Source: Pseudomonas sp. B33.4
GTDB taxonomy: Bacteria > Pseudomonadota > Gammaproteobacteria > Pseudomonadales > Pseudomonadaceae
Direction of reading: 5' to 3'
DNA: 64,000 bases
Assembly: GCF_034555375.1 (NCBI RefSeq)
Contig: NZ_CP140706.1
Location: forward strand, 3,091,001 to 3,155,000
The notes below the pieces were generated by a model, which saw nothing but the letters and a program-made list of their open reading frames with translations, searched no databases and was not told where the DNA came from. Below, one piece after another: positions 38,511 to 45,380 of this stretch (position 1 is its first letter; each line of letters opens with the position of its first letter). A program made the position numbers and the translations under genes.

Positions 38511-38801
38511 TCAGAGATTACGCTGCGCTTCCATCCGATCATGCAGCACTCTGACGATTGCGATGCCATACGCGGTGATCCGAAAATAAATCATGTGGCG
38601 TTCCACACTGCAGCGGCGATAACCGGGGCGGATTGCGTCACAGGCCGCTGCGGTTTTTGGGCGCTCGGCTAATTGCTCGAAGGCTGCGGTAATGATGTCG
38701 ATGTAGCGATTGGCCTGATCCAAGCCCCATTGTTGAGCCGTATAACTCCAGATCGCCTCAAGGTCACCCTCGGCGGCGGGGGTAAGACGATATTCAGCCA
38801 T
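38511..38801 (-). CDS. parE: ParE/RelE-superfamily toxin
   Basis: 96-residue toxin of a type II toxin-antitoxin pair. ParE pattern: LTPAAEGDLEAIWSYT, a central helix (QANRYIDIITAAFEQLAERP), then the strand RCSVERHMIYFRI with VRVLHDRM at the end. ParE-group members block DNA gyrase; RelE-group members cut mRNA. The sequence looks more ParE-like, lacking the RelE basic catalytic set. Its ATG lies inside the antitoxin gene (8-base overlap), so translation is coupled. Confidence 0.9.
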   Translation of the reverse strand: MAEYRLTPAAEGDLEAIWSYTAQQWGLDQANRYIDIITAAFEQLAERPKTAAACDAIRPGYRRCSVERHMIYFRITAYGIAIVRVLHDRMEAQRNL

Positions 38802-39039
38802 GCGCGCTCGACATTCTCAATTTGAATGCCTCGGGATCGAAGGGGCGAGGTTTTCCACTGGACTCACCTTCCCGAAGTGCCGCGCGGATGGTTTCCAGCT
38901 CGGCGTTTCGTTCCTGCTCACGACGGATCAGATCACGGATGTATTCGCTGTCGTTGGTGTAATGACCGGCTTCGATCTGGGCTTTGATCCAGTGGTCTTG
39001 CTGGTCAGTCACGGTGATGGTTTTTCGTACGGTTGCCAT
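38794..39039 (-). CDS. parD: ParD-type antitoxin
   Basis: 81-residue ribbon-helix-helix antitoxin that binds the adjacent toxin and its own promoter. N-terminal RHH strand and helices (TVRKTITVTDQQDHWIKAQ, NDSEYIRDLIRREQER), then an extended acidic/flexible C-terminus (GESSGKPRPFDPEAF) that would wrap the toxin. ATG at 39039 has GGAGG upstream; the open frame extends 14 codons further but without RBS. First gene of the pair. Confidence 0.92.
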   Translation of the reverse strand: MATVRKTITVTDQQDHWIKAQIEAGHYTNDSEYIRDLIRREQERNAELETIRAALREGESSGKPRPFDPEAFKLRMSSAHG

Positions 39040-39063
39040 GAGTGGCCTCCAGCGGATGGTCGA

Positions 39064-39114
39064 GTGTGCGCAAATTATCACACTATTGGTGCGCTAACGA
39101 GCATTGAGCTCGTT
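39064..39114 (-). promoter_or_regulatory. Candidate parDE promoter/operator
   Basis: Upstream of parD there is a perfect inverted repeat AACGAGC-ATTGA-GCTCGTT (39096-39114) and, nearer the gene, GTGTG...CACAC arms around a -10-like GATAAT (minus strand). Such palindromes fit autoregulation by the ParD RHH dimer. Position-based inference only; no clear -35 was found. Confidence 0.4.
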
Positions 39115-39144
39115 GCACAAACGATAGTCCCCGATACGTTAAAA

Positions 39145-39220
39145 GCAAAAGATCGCAGCCTTCGGCAGCTCTTACAGAGATCGGTGTAGGAGCTGCCGAA
39201 GGCTGCGATCTTTTGATCTT
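39145..39220. repeat. REP pair in outward arrangement
   Basis: AAAAGATCGCAGCCTTCGGCAGCTCTTACA followed by TGTAGGAGCTGCCGAAGGCTGCGATCTTTT. The two halves are in the opposite order from the other copies, with the GTAGGAGC ends at the centre. It overlaps the 3' end of the neighbouring minus-strand gene. Confidence 0.85.
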
Positions 39221-39483
39221 GCTGCTATCAGACGCGCAAACGAATCTGCCGCCCCAACATCACAACCATCACGCAGCAACATCGCCGCCGCGTGCGCCAG
39301 TTGCTGCACGTCGGCGCCTTTGGCCGAGGAAATATCCAGGCTGGCGAGGCTTTCCATCATTTGCGTCACCGCGAGAAAGCGGCTGGCGGCGCTGCTGTGC
39401 AATACGTCTAGCGGCGCTTGAGTGGAAACGAGTAGGACCGGAATGCTGTCCTCGTTGTGCGTCATCGAAATGTGCGAGTTCAT
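39172..39483 (-). CDS. Small protein, partner of DUF3077-like gene
   Basis: 103 residues, unknown function. A central helical core (SSAASRFLAVTQMMESLASLD, then GADVQQLAHAAAMLLRDGCDVG) resembles the helical layout of the preceding protein and of the short DUF3077-type proteins common in Pseudomonas. The last 15 or so residues (SKDRSLRQLLHRSL) are encoded by a REP element, so the original stop was probably lost or moved when the repeat arrived. Its ATG overlaps the stop of the upstream gene (ATGA), so the two are co-translated. Confidence 0.6.
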   Translation of the reverse strand: MNSHISMTHNEDSIPVLLVSTQAPLDVLHSSAASRFLAVTQMMESLASLDISSAKGADVQQLAHAAAMLLRDGCDVGAADSFARLIAARSKDRSLRQLLHRSL

Positions 39484-39755
39484 ACGTCACCCCGCGCTTG
39501 CGCGGCGTGCACACGAGCGATGGCGACCAGCATCAGCGCGCGGGCATTGGCAAGCATTTGCTGGCTGGCCCAGCGCATCGAGCTGCTGTGTTCCGGGCGA
39601 GCGACGCTAGGGGCTTGGTGGGCGAGGGTTTCGGCGCAGTTGAGGTAGACGGCCGCGTGTTCGAGGGCGTCGAGGAGCGAGATGTCGGGGCGGACGTTGA
39701 AAGGGTGGTGAGCGACCTGGTCGCGGGGGACGGACTTTGTGGTTGGATCGGTCAT
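39480..39755 (-). CDS. DUF3077-like small protein
   Basis: 91 residues with the DUF3077-like pattern PFNVRPDISLLDALEHAAVYLNCAETLA and a second helix (SSMRWASQQMLANARALMLVAI). Cytosolic, no membrane segment, function unknown. AAGGAG lies eight bases before the ATG. It is the first gene of a two-gene unit and is preceded by a leader with strong RNA-structure potential. Family assignment is from recall of the pattern and should be treated as tentative. Confidence 0.65.
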   Translation of the reverse strand: MTDPTTKSVPRDQVAHHPFNVRPDISLLDALEHAAVYLNCAETLAHQAPSVARPEHSSSMRWASQQMLANARALMLVAIARVHAAQARGDV

Positions 39756-39779
39756 CGGTGAAACTCCTTAGTCATCAAG

Positions 39780-39869
39780 AGCTGCCACCAGATCGCCGTC
39801 AAACGAATGGGTGGCAACTGTGCGCAGGTTGACGGACCGGTCTAAGGTACCCGGCGCACTCGAAAGTGC
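39780..39869 (-). ncRNA. Structured 5' leader with hairpin and possible pseudoknot
   Basis: Read on the minus strand, upstream of the DUF3077-like gene: a GCACU-UUCG-AGUGC tetraloop hairpin (39869-39856), then CCGUCAA (39835-39829), then a stem AGUUGCCACC / GGUGGCAGCU (39819-39810 with 39789-39780, nine of ten pairs). The 20-base loop of this stem contains UUGACGG (39802-39796), an exact complement of the upstream CCGUCAA. The whole could fold as an H-type pseudoknot ending 24 bases before the start codon. Structure is inferred by eye; transcription start is unknown. Confidence 0.5.
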
Positions 39870-40185
39870 CCCGCACACAGTCACCATTTAGCTTTGTTTC
39901 GAGCACGCGAGCGCGCTAGCAAAATTGGAGAACAATGCACACCTTAAAACCGCCGAGCCGTCAAACCCGATCACGAATGAGTCGTGACAGGCGCGAGGAT
40001 AGGGAGTGAGGACAGGTCAGTCAACCGCCGTATTCTTCCGGAGTTTGCCGGGCTTTCTTGTAGGAGAAAGACTACTCGCGGTGGCGATTGATGAGCTCCC
40101 AATGAGGCTGAATATCGCAGAGCCCACGGCGACAAAATCATGAGGCGTCACCAATTGATGGTCCACCAGCCAACGTGCCGCGACC
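39870..40185. other. Non-coding stretch with one possible micro-ORF
   Basis: No clear gene. It must hold the promoter of the minus-strand leader. On the plus strand a 24-codon frame at 39935-40009 (MHTLKPPSRQTRSRMSRD.., very Arg-rich) has TTGGAGAACA directly before its ATG, so it could be translated, but nothing else supports it. Confidence 0.4.
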
Positions 40186-40319
40186 GTTGGCATGGGACGC
40201 AAATGCTGTAATCAGTATCTGAATTATTTCGACCGCGTGGGCCTGCTCCGACGCCTTGGCGAATCCCGCCAGATCGACCCGACAACGAACTGGCCAACGC
40301 CGACGGGCAATGGTTTAAA
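40186..40319 (+). pseudogene. Duplicated 3' end of selB (decayed fragment)
   Basis: About 130 bases aligning to the last bases of selB (37896-38034): encodes GRKCCNQYLNYFDRVGLLRRLGESRQI against [27 protein letters not shown] in SelB. After this the reading frame shifts and the selB stop is lost (ATGG in place of ATGA). No selB homology is seen further upstream. It leads without a break into the tRNA-like copy. Confidence 0.85.
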
Positions 40320-40415
40320 GGAAGGCAATCGCTCCCGGTGGCGCGGTGCGGTTTTAAACCCGGTTGGGGACGGCATTTATTCCCGGGCGGATTTCACTCC
40401 GGCTGCCTTCCGCCA
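40320..40415 (+). pseudogene. Decayed second copy of tRNA-Sec, anticodon UUA
   Basis: 96 bases, same length as selC, with 13 substitutions and no indel. The acceptor stem and CCA are unchanged, but the anticodon stem has two broken pairs, the anticodon reads UUA instead of UCA, the tip of the variable arm is unpaired (CGG/TTA) and the T-loop GTTCGAC is ATTTCAC. Probably not a functional tRNA. Confidence 0.88.
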
Positions 40416-40416
40416 A

Positions 40417-41409
40417 TTATCCTTCTTTAGGTAGTTCCGGAGCTTGCTCCTGACTGTCTTCTTTCATTTGTTTATACATATCAACAAAATCCGGGAGATT
40501 GTTCTCTCGAAGAAATTCAGCTGCTTGTTGAGTAGATCGAACTAACTCGCCGGATGTGGCGTCGTCCCAGAAGGGGCTTACAAAAAGTTTGGGAGCTCCG
40601 ACTGAAATTAATTTTCCTTCGGAATACTCGAACTCCTCTACTTGGTGTAAGTGAGGAGCTGTGTAACTAGCGCTATCAATGACCCAAGAGAATCTAAGTG
40701 TCTTTCGGTCGCCGGTTGTAATCAAAGTGAAATCGTTCGCAAAAGTGGAGCTTTCTATTTTTTCAGAAATTTTATCCTTCATCGCAGCGGTAGTTTTGTA
40801 GGCGCTATACGGATTAAGCGTCCGGATTTCCAGGTTCTGTATGGTTTGAGGGTAAGGGGTTTTGGTGAGTAGTTCCCCTGTGGGGCCGTAAATTAGAATA
40901 TTCACTTGTTTGTCATAATGCAGGCTATACAGTTGGTTTTTTAGCGTCACCACGATTTCATTGACCCCGTCTCCATCCAGATCTGTTATTTGATATTCCG
41001 CAGTGGTGGGGATGAAAGAGTCAGCTAAAGGAGAAGTCGGCGGATAATTTTTGAATCGTTGATCTTTAGCGGTGTGATAAATCTCAATGGACTTGACAGG
41101 CTGCCGATCCGAAAGAATTGTGACTACATCCGACCTTCCATTAGTAGGATCAGTATTGTTTTCCCATGCACCTACTGTGAGTCGGTTACTCTTAAGTTCA
41201 ACTGCAATAGGCTTCTTTATTGCGTTGCTTTTTACGTAGTCTTCAGCTAATGGCTTAATCAGATCCTGAAAAAAACCTGCCATGAAACCCATTGCCATCA
41301 CCAATGAAACTAATGAGGTAAGGGGCTGCCACATGTGTTTTTTGCAAAAAACAGTGTGGGTTGAATTTTTGCAGCGTTTCTTGTTTTTTGTGAATCCAAT
41401 ACATTGCAT
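40417..41409 (-). CDS. Membrane-anchored protein with N-terminal Cys/His knuckle, unknown function
   Basis: 330 residues. N-terminus has a probable zinc knuckle, CIGFTKNKKRCKN...FCKKH (Cys3, Cys13, Cys22, His25), as in short zinc-binding modules of the CxGxTKxxxRCK type. A transmembrane helix follows (about 28-49), then a soluble beta-rich domain with a calcium-binding-like DLDGDGVNEI at 144-153, similar to FG-GAP/VCBS-type loops. Codon use and base composition are clearly more AT-rich than neighbours, indicating transfer. ATG at 41409 is used; the frame opens to a TTG at 41535. The stop lies one base from the decayed tRNA-Sec. Not recognised as a named family. Confidence 0.65.
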   Translation of the reverse strand: MQCIGFTKNKKRCKNSTHTVFCKKHMWQPLTSLVSLVMAMGFMAGFFQDLIKPLAEDYVKSNAIKKPIAVELKSNRLTVGAWENNTDPTNGRSDVVTILSDRQPVKSIEIYHTAKDQRFKNYPPTSPLADSFIPTTAEYQITDLDGDGVNEIVVTLKNQLYSLHYDKQVNILIYGPTGELLTKTPYPQTIQNLEIRTLNPYSAYKTTAAMKDKISEKIESSTFANDFTLITTGDRKTLRFSWVIDSASYTAPHLHQVEEFEYSEGKLISVGAPKLFVSPFWDDATSGELVRSTQQAAEFLRENNLPDFVDMYKQMKEDSQEQAPELPKEG

Positions 41410-41665
41410 AGGGTTGTTCTTCAAAAATTGGAAGTGGGGATTGCCAAGACTGTAGATGTAGACCGCCAAAAGAATTAAATTTTGGGGGATGCTAAAACAA
41501 CAATACTGGCGATACAACCAGTTGGTTGTTTGCAATTTCTATTGAGTATGTTTCATTTTAGACTAAAGCTATTAATAACTGGTCGCTGATAGGCTAATAA
41601 AAATTTGAAATGACTAACGTGGCGCTATCGTCGGCAGGCAAAGGCCTAAAGTTGACCCTGTTGCG

Positions 41666-42961
41666 TCAGAAACCCAACGGGTACTGGATCACCACATAAA
41701 TCCGGTCAATGTCATCCCCGGCCTGCGCCTCATTGGCGCGGTGCGATACGTGCGACACCTGCACCGACAAATCCTTCGCCGCGCCCGATTGCACGACGTA
41801 CTTCAGATCGATATCCCGCTCCCAATGCTTGCCGCCATCGCCTTGCTGCGGCTGGTAACTGCCGCTGTCAGGATCGAACGGGTTGTAGGCGCCGCCCTTG
41901 GGCGCGTGGGTGCCGTCGATGTGGCTACCGGAGACGTAGCGGGTCATGAAGCTCAGGCCGGGGATGCCCAAGGCGCCGAGGTCTAGGTCGTAGCGTGCTT
42001 GCCAGGAACGCTCGTTGGCGCCGTTGAAATCGGCGTATTTGATCGAGTTGGCGAGGTAGATCGAATCGCCGCCGACGAAATCGAACGGCGTGTCACCATT
42101 GATTTTTTGCCAGCCGAGCATCACCGCGTGGGGGCCGAAGGCGTATTTGCCGGATAGGCTGAACGCGGTGTTGTCGATGGCGCCGGCCAGCGCTCGGCCG
42201 GTGTCGCGGGTGTGGTAGAGGTTGGCGTCGAGCAGCACGCCGGACTGTTTGAAGTGCAGATTGCCGTAGTACTGATGCCAGGTGTCACTGAGTTCAGACG
42301 CGTACAACGCGCCGCCAATCGGGGTGTCAGCGAACAGGTCGGCGCCGAGAAAACTGATGCCGCCGGCCTCGGTATTGGCGCCGTAACCGTAAAAGTCGCC
42401 TTTGCCGGATGAGCTGTCCTGATTCTTGAACGCGGTGAAATGCCCGGCGACCAGATTGATGTGGTCGAACTCGGCGCTGTTGAGCAGAAAGCCTGTGGCG
42501 TATTCCGGTTGCAGGCGTTTGTCGGAGGTGTCGAATACCGGTGTTTCGACGGTCATTTCACCGAAGGCGAGGGTGGTGCGCGAGGCTTTCAACTTCAGCG
42601 CGCCGCCGGCGCTGGAGTAATCGTTTTCGCTGCGACCGGCGCTGTCCACTGGCAGCAAACCGGTGCCGGAGTGGCCCCGGCCACCGTCGAGTTTCAGCCC
42701 GGCGAACGCGTGGGCATCGATGCCGAAACCAACGGTTCCGGTGGTGAAACCGGATGAGAAGGTGCCGATAAAGCCCTGAGCCCATTCCTGTTTATAGTTT
42801 TTTCCGGAGGGTGAGGGCGAGCGGTAGTCGTTGCTGAGGAAGAAGTTACGGCTGAGGATTTCGCTTTTGGCGTCGTCGAAAAAACCGCTGGCGTGGGCGG
42901 TTGGGTTCAGACCGCAGAGCAGTGCGAGCAGGGTGAGACGCGAAGGGGCGCGGTCGATCAT
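41666..42961 (-). CDS. OprD-family outer membrane porin
   Basis: 431-residue outer membrane beta-barrel for uptake of small molecules such as amino acids or aromatic acids. Signal peptide (about 1-24, ending AHASG), then the OprD-type start FFDDAKSEILSRNFFLSNDYR and alternating amphipathic strands with SGFTTGTVGFGIDAHAFAGLKLDGG; C-terminus ends in Phe (IYVVIQYPLGF). Length is typical for the family. ATG at 42961 is chosen as it sits right before the signal peptide. Substrate cannot be told; the amidase gene nearby may be unrelated, as REP elements separate them. Confidence 0.92.
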   Translation of the reverse strand: MIDRAPSRLTLLALLCGLNPTAHASGFFDDAKSEILSRNFFLSNDYRSPSPSGKNYKQEWAQGFIGTFSSGFTTGTVGFGIDAHAFAGLKLDGGRGHSGTGLLPVDSAGRSENDYSSAGGALKLKASRTTLAFGEMTVETPVFDTSDKRLQPEYATGFLLNSAEFDHINLVAGHFTAFKNQDSSSGKGDFYGYGANTEAGGISFLGADLFADTPIGGALYASELSDTWHQYYGNLHFKQSGVLLDANLYHTRDTGRALAGAIDNTAFSLSGKYAFGPHAVMLGWQKINGDTPFDFVGGDSIYLANSIKYADFNGANERSWQARYDLDLGALGIPGLSFMTRYVSGSHIDGTHAPKGGAYNPFDPDSGSYQPQQGDGGKHWERDIDLKYVVQSGAAKDLSVQVSHVSHRANEAQAGDDIDRIYVVIQYPLGF

Positions 42962-43082
42962 GGTCGGTGGCCAGCGGCAATTAAGGTGGCCTGGATGATC
43001 GCGGGAATGCAGTGCAGGGGATTGAGCGGATGTGCTGAATTGCTGTGGCTGGCAGGTCAAGAGGTTGTGATAGTGCTGACGC

Positions 43083-43311
43083 CATCGCTGGCAAGCCAGC
43101 TCCCACAGGGATCTATGGTGTACCCACCGATCTTGGCATCACACAAAAAACTGTGGAAGCGAGCCTGCTCGCGAATGCGGTACATCAGGCAACATGTCTA
43201 TCAGCTGACACACCGCTTTCGCGAGCAGGCTCGCTCCTACAGGGATTTGGGTTGAATGAGGATTTTGTGACTGGAGCTGAAACCTGTGGGAGCTGGCTTG
43301 CCAGCGATGGC
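43083..43311. repeat. Nested REP palindromes of two families
   Basis: Outer pair: ATCGCTGGCAAGCCAGCTCCCACAGG (about 43084-43109) and its complement (about 43284-43309). Inner pair: GAAGCGAGCCTGCTCGCGAATGCGG (about 43156-43180) and CCGCTTTCGCGAGCAGGCTCGCTCCTACAGG (about 43212-43242). The whole 409-base gap between the porin start and the amidase stop contains only these repeats and no gene. Confidence 0.85.
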
Positions 43312-43370
43312 GGTGTGTCAAGCAACATTTCTGCTAGCTGACACAGCACATTCCCACAGGTTTGATCGCG

Positions 43371-45074
43371 TTACGACAATGGCGGCGTACGCGGAGGGAT
43401 CTGCCGTTTGCTGCCGGTCGATTCAAACGCGGCCGCCAGGCGCAGCAGGTTCGAGTCGTCGTAGGCGCGGCCGGCGAAGGTCAGGCCGACCGGCATGCCG
43501 ATGTCGGCCATCACACCCATCGGCACGGTGACGGTCGGTACGCCGAGGTGGCGGATCGCGAGGTTGCCGTTGGCCACCCAGATGCCGTTGCTCCAGGCGA
43601 TGTCGGCCGACTCCGGATTGACGTCCGCATCCGCCGGGCCGACGTCAGCGACCGTCGGGAACAGCACGGCGTCGAGGCCCAGCTTGTCCATCCAGTCCTC
43701 AAGATCGATACGTCGGGTCTGCTCCAGACCACGCAGGCCATCGGGCACGGTGCTGATTTCATTCCACGGCGTAATGCCGCGCTCGGCCATGCGCACGTAT
43801 TCATCCATGCCCGCGACCAGATCACCTTCACGGTTGGGCAGGGTGCCCGGTTCGTGCGGGAAGATCTTCGCGCCGTCGACGTCGACCAGACGATTGAGTT
43901 TCGGGTCGCCGTTGGCTTGCAGGAAGTCGTCGAACGCCCAGGCAGTCAGGTCCCACAGCTCGTGGTGGAGGAACTCTTTCGAGACCAGACCACGGGTGAA
44001 CACAGTCGGCGCGCCGGGACGATCGCCTTCGCAGTTGGACACCAGCGGGAAATCGGTTTCGATGACTTCGGCACCGGCGGCTTCGAGCGCCTGCCGTGCC
44101 TGCTGCCACAGATCGATCACCGACTCACGGGTGTTGATGCGCTGGCCGGTCGGGCCACCGATGCCCGGGGCTTCGCTGGTGCCGGCTTCAGGGTCGGCAT
44201 TGATGAACATGCGCGGCACGGCGAAACGCTTGCCGGCCAGCGCTTTGGCGTCGGCGGCCAGATTGGCGTAAGCGGCGGGGCGCACCTCGTTGACGCTCGG
44301 GATCGGCACCCACGGTTGCAGGCGCCAGAGGTCGCCACGGGTGTCCGGGTCTTCGGCGACGACGATGTCGAGGACTTCGAGCAGGTCAGCCATGGTCCGT
44401 GCGTAAGGCACGACCACGTCCATGGTCGGCGTCAACGGCCAGTTGCCGCGCACCGAGATCACCCCGCGCGACGGCGTGTAGGCGCACAAACCATTGTTCG
44501 ACGCCGGGCCACGTCCGCTCGACCAGGTTTCTTCAGCCAGACCGAACGCGGCAAAACTCGCAGCAGTGGCGGTGCCGGCACCGTTCGACGATCCGGAGGC
44601 AAACGGTGCGGTGAGATAAGCGGCATTGTAAGGGCTTTCGGCGCGACCGTAGACGCCGCGCTGCATGCCGCCATTGGCCATCGGCGGCATGTTGGTCTTG
44701 CCCAGGCAAATCGCCCCGGCGGCGCGCAGGCGTTCGATGGTGAAGGCATCACGATGGGCGACCAGATCGGCGAAGGCCGGGCTGCCGGACGCGGCGGTCA
44801 GGCCCTTGACCAGATAGCTGTCCTTGGCGGTGTAAGGAATGCCGTCGAGCGGGCTGAGGGTTTCGCCTTTGGCACGGCGCGCATCGGACGCCTGTGCTTC
44901 GTTCAATGCTTCAGGGTTGCGCACGACTACGGCGTTCAGCGCCGTCGGTGTGTCGGCACCGTCATAGGCATCGATACGCGCCAGATAGGCCTGCACCAAT
45001 TCGACCGAGGTGGTCTGGCCGGATTCGAGTGCGGCGCGCAGTTGGGCAATGGAAACTTCGGTGACTTCGATCAT
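43371..45074 (-). CDS. Amidase-signature family hydrolase
   Basis: 567-residue amidase hydrolysing an amide bond with a Ser-Ser-Lys triad. Lys84 (IPYTAKDS), the serine-rich GSSNGAG loop (Ser162/163) and Ser186 in WSSGRGPAS, the last matching the nucleophile position of the GGSxRxPA signature, are in order. The GLAEETWSSGRGPASNN form is characteristic of a subgroup distinct from GatA. It continues through LTFAGRAYDDSNLLRLAAAFE near the C-terminus. No signal peptide, so cytosolic. Substrate unknown; nothing nearby suggests a pathway. Confidence 0.9.
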   Translation of the reverse strand: MIEVTEVSIAQLRAALESGQTTSVELVQAYLARIDAYDGADTPTALNAVVVRNPEALNEAQASDARRAKGETLSPLDGIPYTAKDSYLVKGLTAASGSPAFADLVAHRDAFTIERLRAAGAICLGKTNMPPMANGGMQRGVYGRAESPYNAAYLTAPFASGSSNGAGTATAASFAAFGLAEETWSSGRGPASNNGLCAYTPSRGVISVRGNWPLTPTMDVVVPYARTMADLLEVLDIVVAEDPDTRGDLWRLQPWVPIPSVNEVRPAAYANLAADAKALAGKRFAVPRMFINADPEAGTSEAPGIGGPTGQRINTRESVIDLWQQARQALEAAGAEVIETDFPLVSNCEGDRPGAPTVFTRGLVSKEFLHHELWDLTAWAFDDFLQANGDPKLNRLVDVDGAKIFPHEPGTLPNREGDLVAGMDEYVRMAERGITPWNEISTVPDGLRGLEQTRRIDLEDWMDKLGLDAVLFPTVADVGPADADVNPESADIAWSNGIWVANGNLAIRHLGVPTVTVPMGVMADIGMPVGLTFAGRAYDDSNLLRLAAAFESTGSKRQIPPRTPPLS

Positions 45075-45244
45075 GCGGTCACCGCCGTTTGAATTTGGGT
45101 GTTTTTCTTGGAATGGGTGTTCATAGCGGTTCTCGTTGCACGGCTTTACGCGACAAGGTTAAGACTGGCGCCTATTTAACACCAAGCGGCGTGCGGAGTA
45201 ATCGACGGCATTGGTCTCTCACCGATTTTCTCTCCGGCTGGCCC

Positions 45245-45346
45245 CTTCGCGAGCAGGCTCGCTCCCACAGGGATCGCATTCCAAACAGGCATCCAGGCTG
45301 CCAAAGTGGAATGCATTCCAAATGTGGGAGCGAGCCTGCTCGCGAA
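45245..45346. repeat. REP pair, GAGCCTGCTCGCGA family
   Basis: TTCGCGAGCAGGCTCGCTCCCACAG and, about 50 bases later, TGTGGGAGCGAGCCTGCTCGCGAA. The 306-base gap between the amidase start and the aminotransferase stop holds only this element and the amidase promoter region. Confidence 0.88.
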
Positions 45347-45380
45347 AGCGGAGCTTCTGCCAACCCATCACTTCAGTAGA

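Noticed and set aside
38000..38554. A 184-codon plus-strand frame running from the selB end through selC
   Set aside because: It translates a tRNA gene and REP elements and has no family resemblance.
40320..40415. A functional ochre-suppressor-like tRNA
   Set aside because: Two anticodon-stem pairs, the variable-arm tip and the conserved T-loop are broken, so correct folding is unlikely despite the UUA anticodon.
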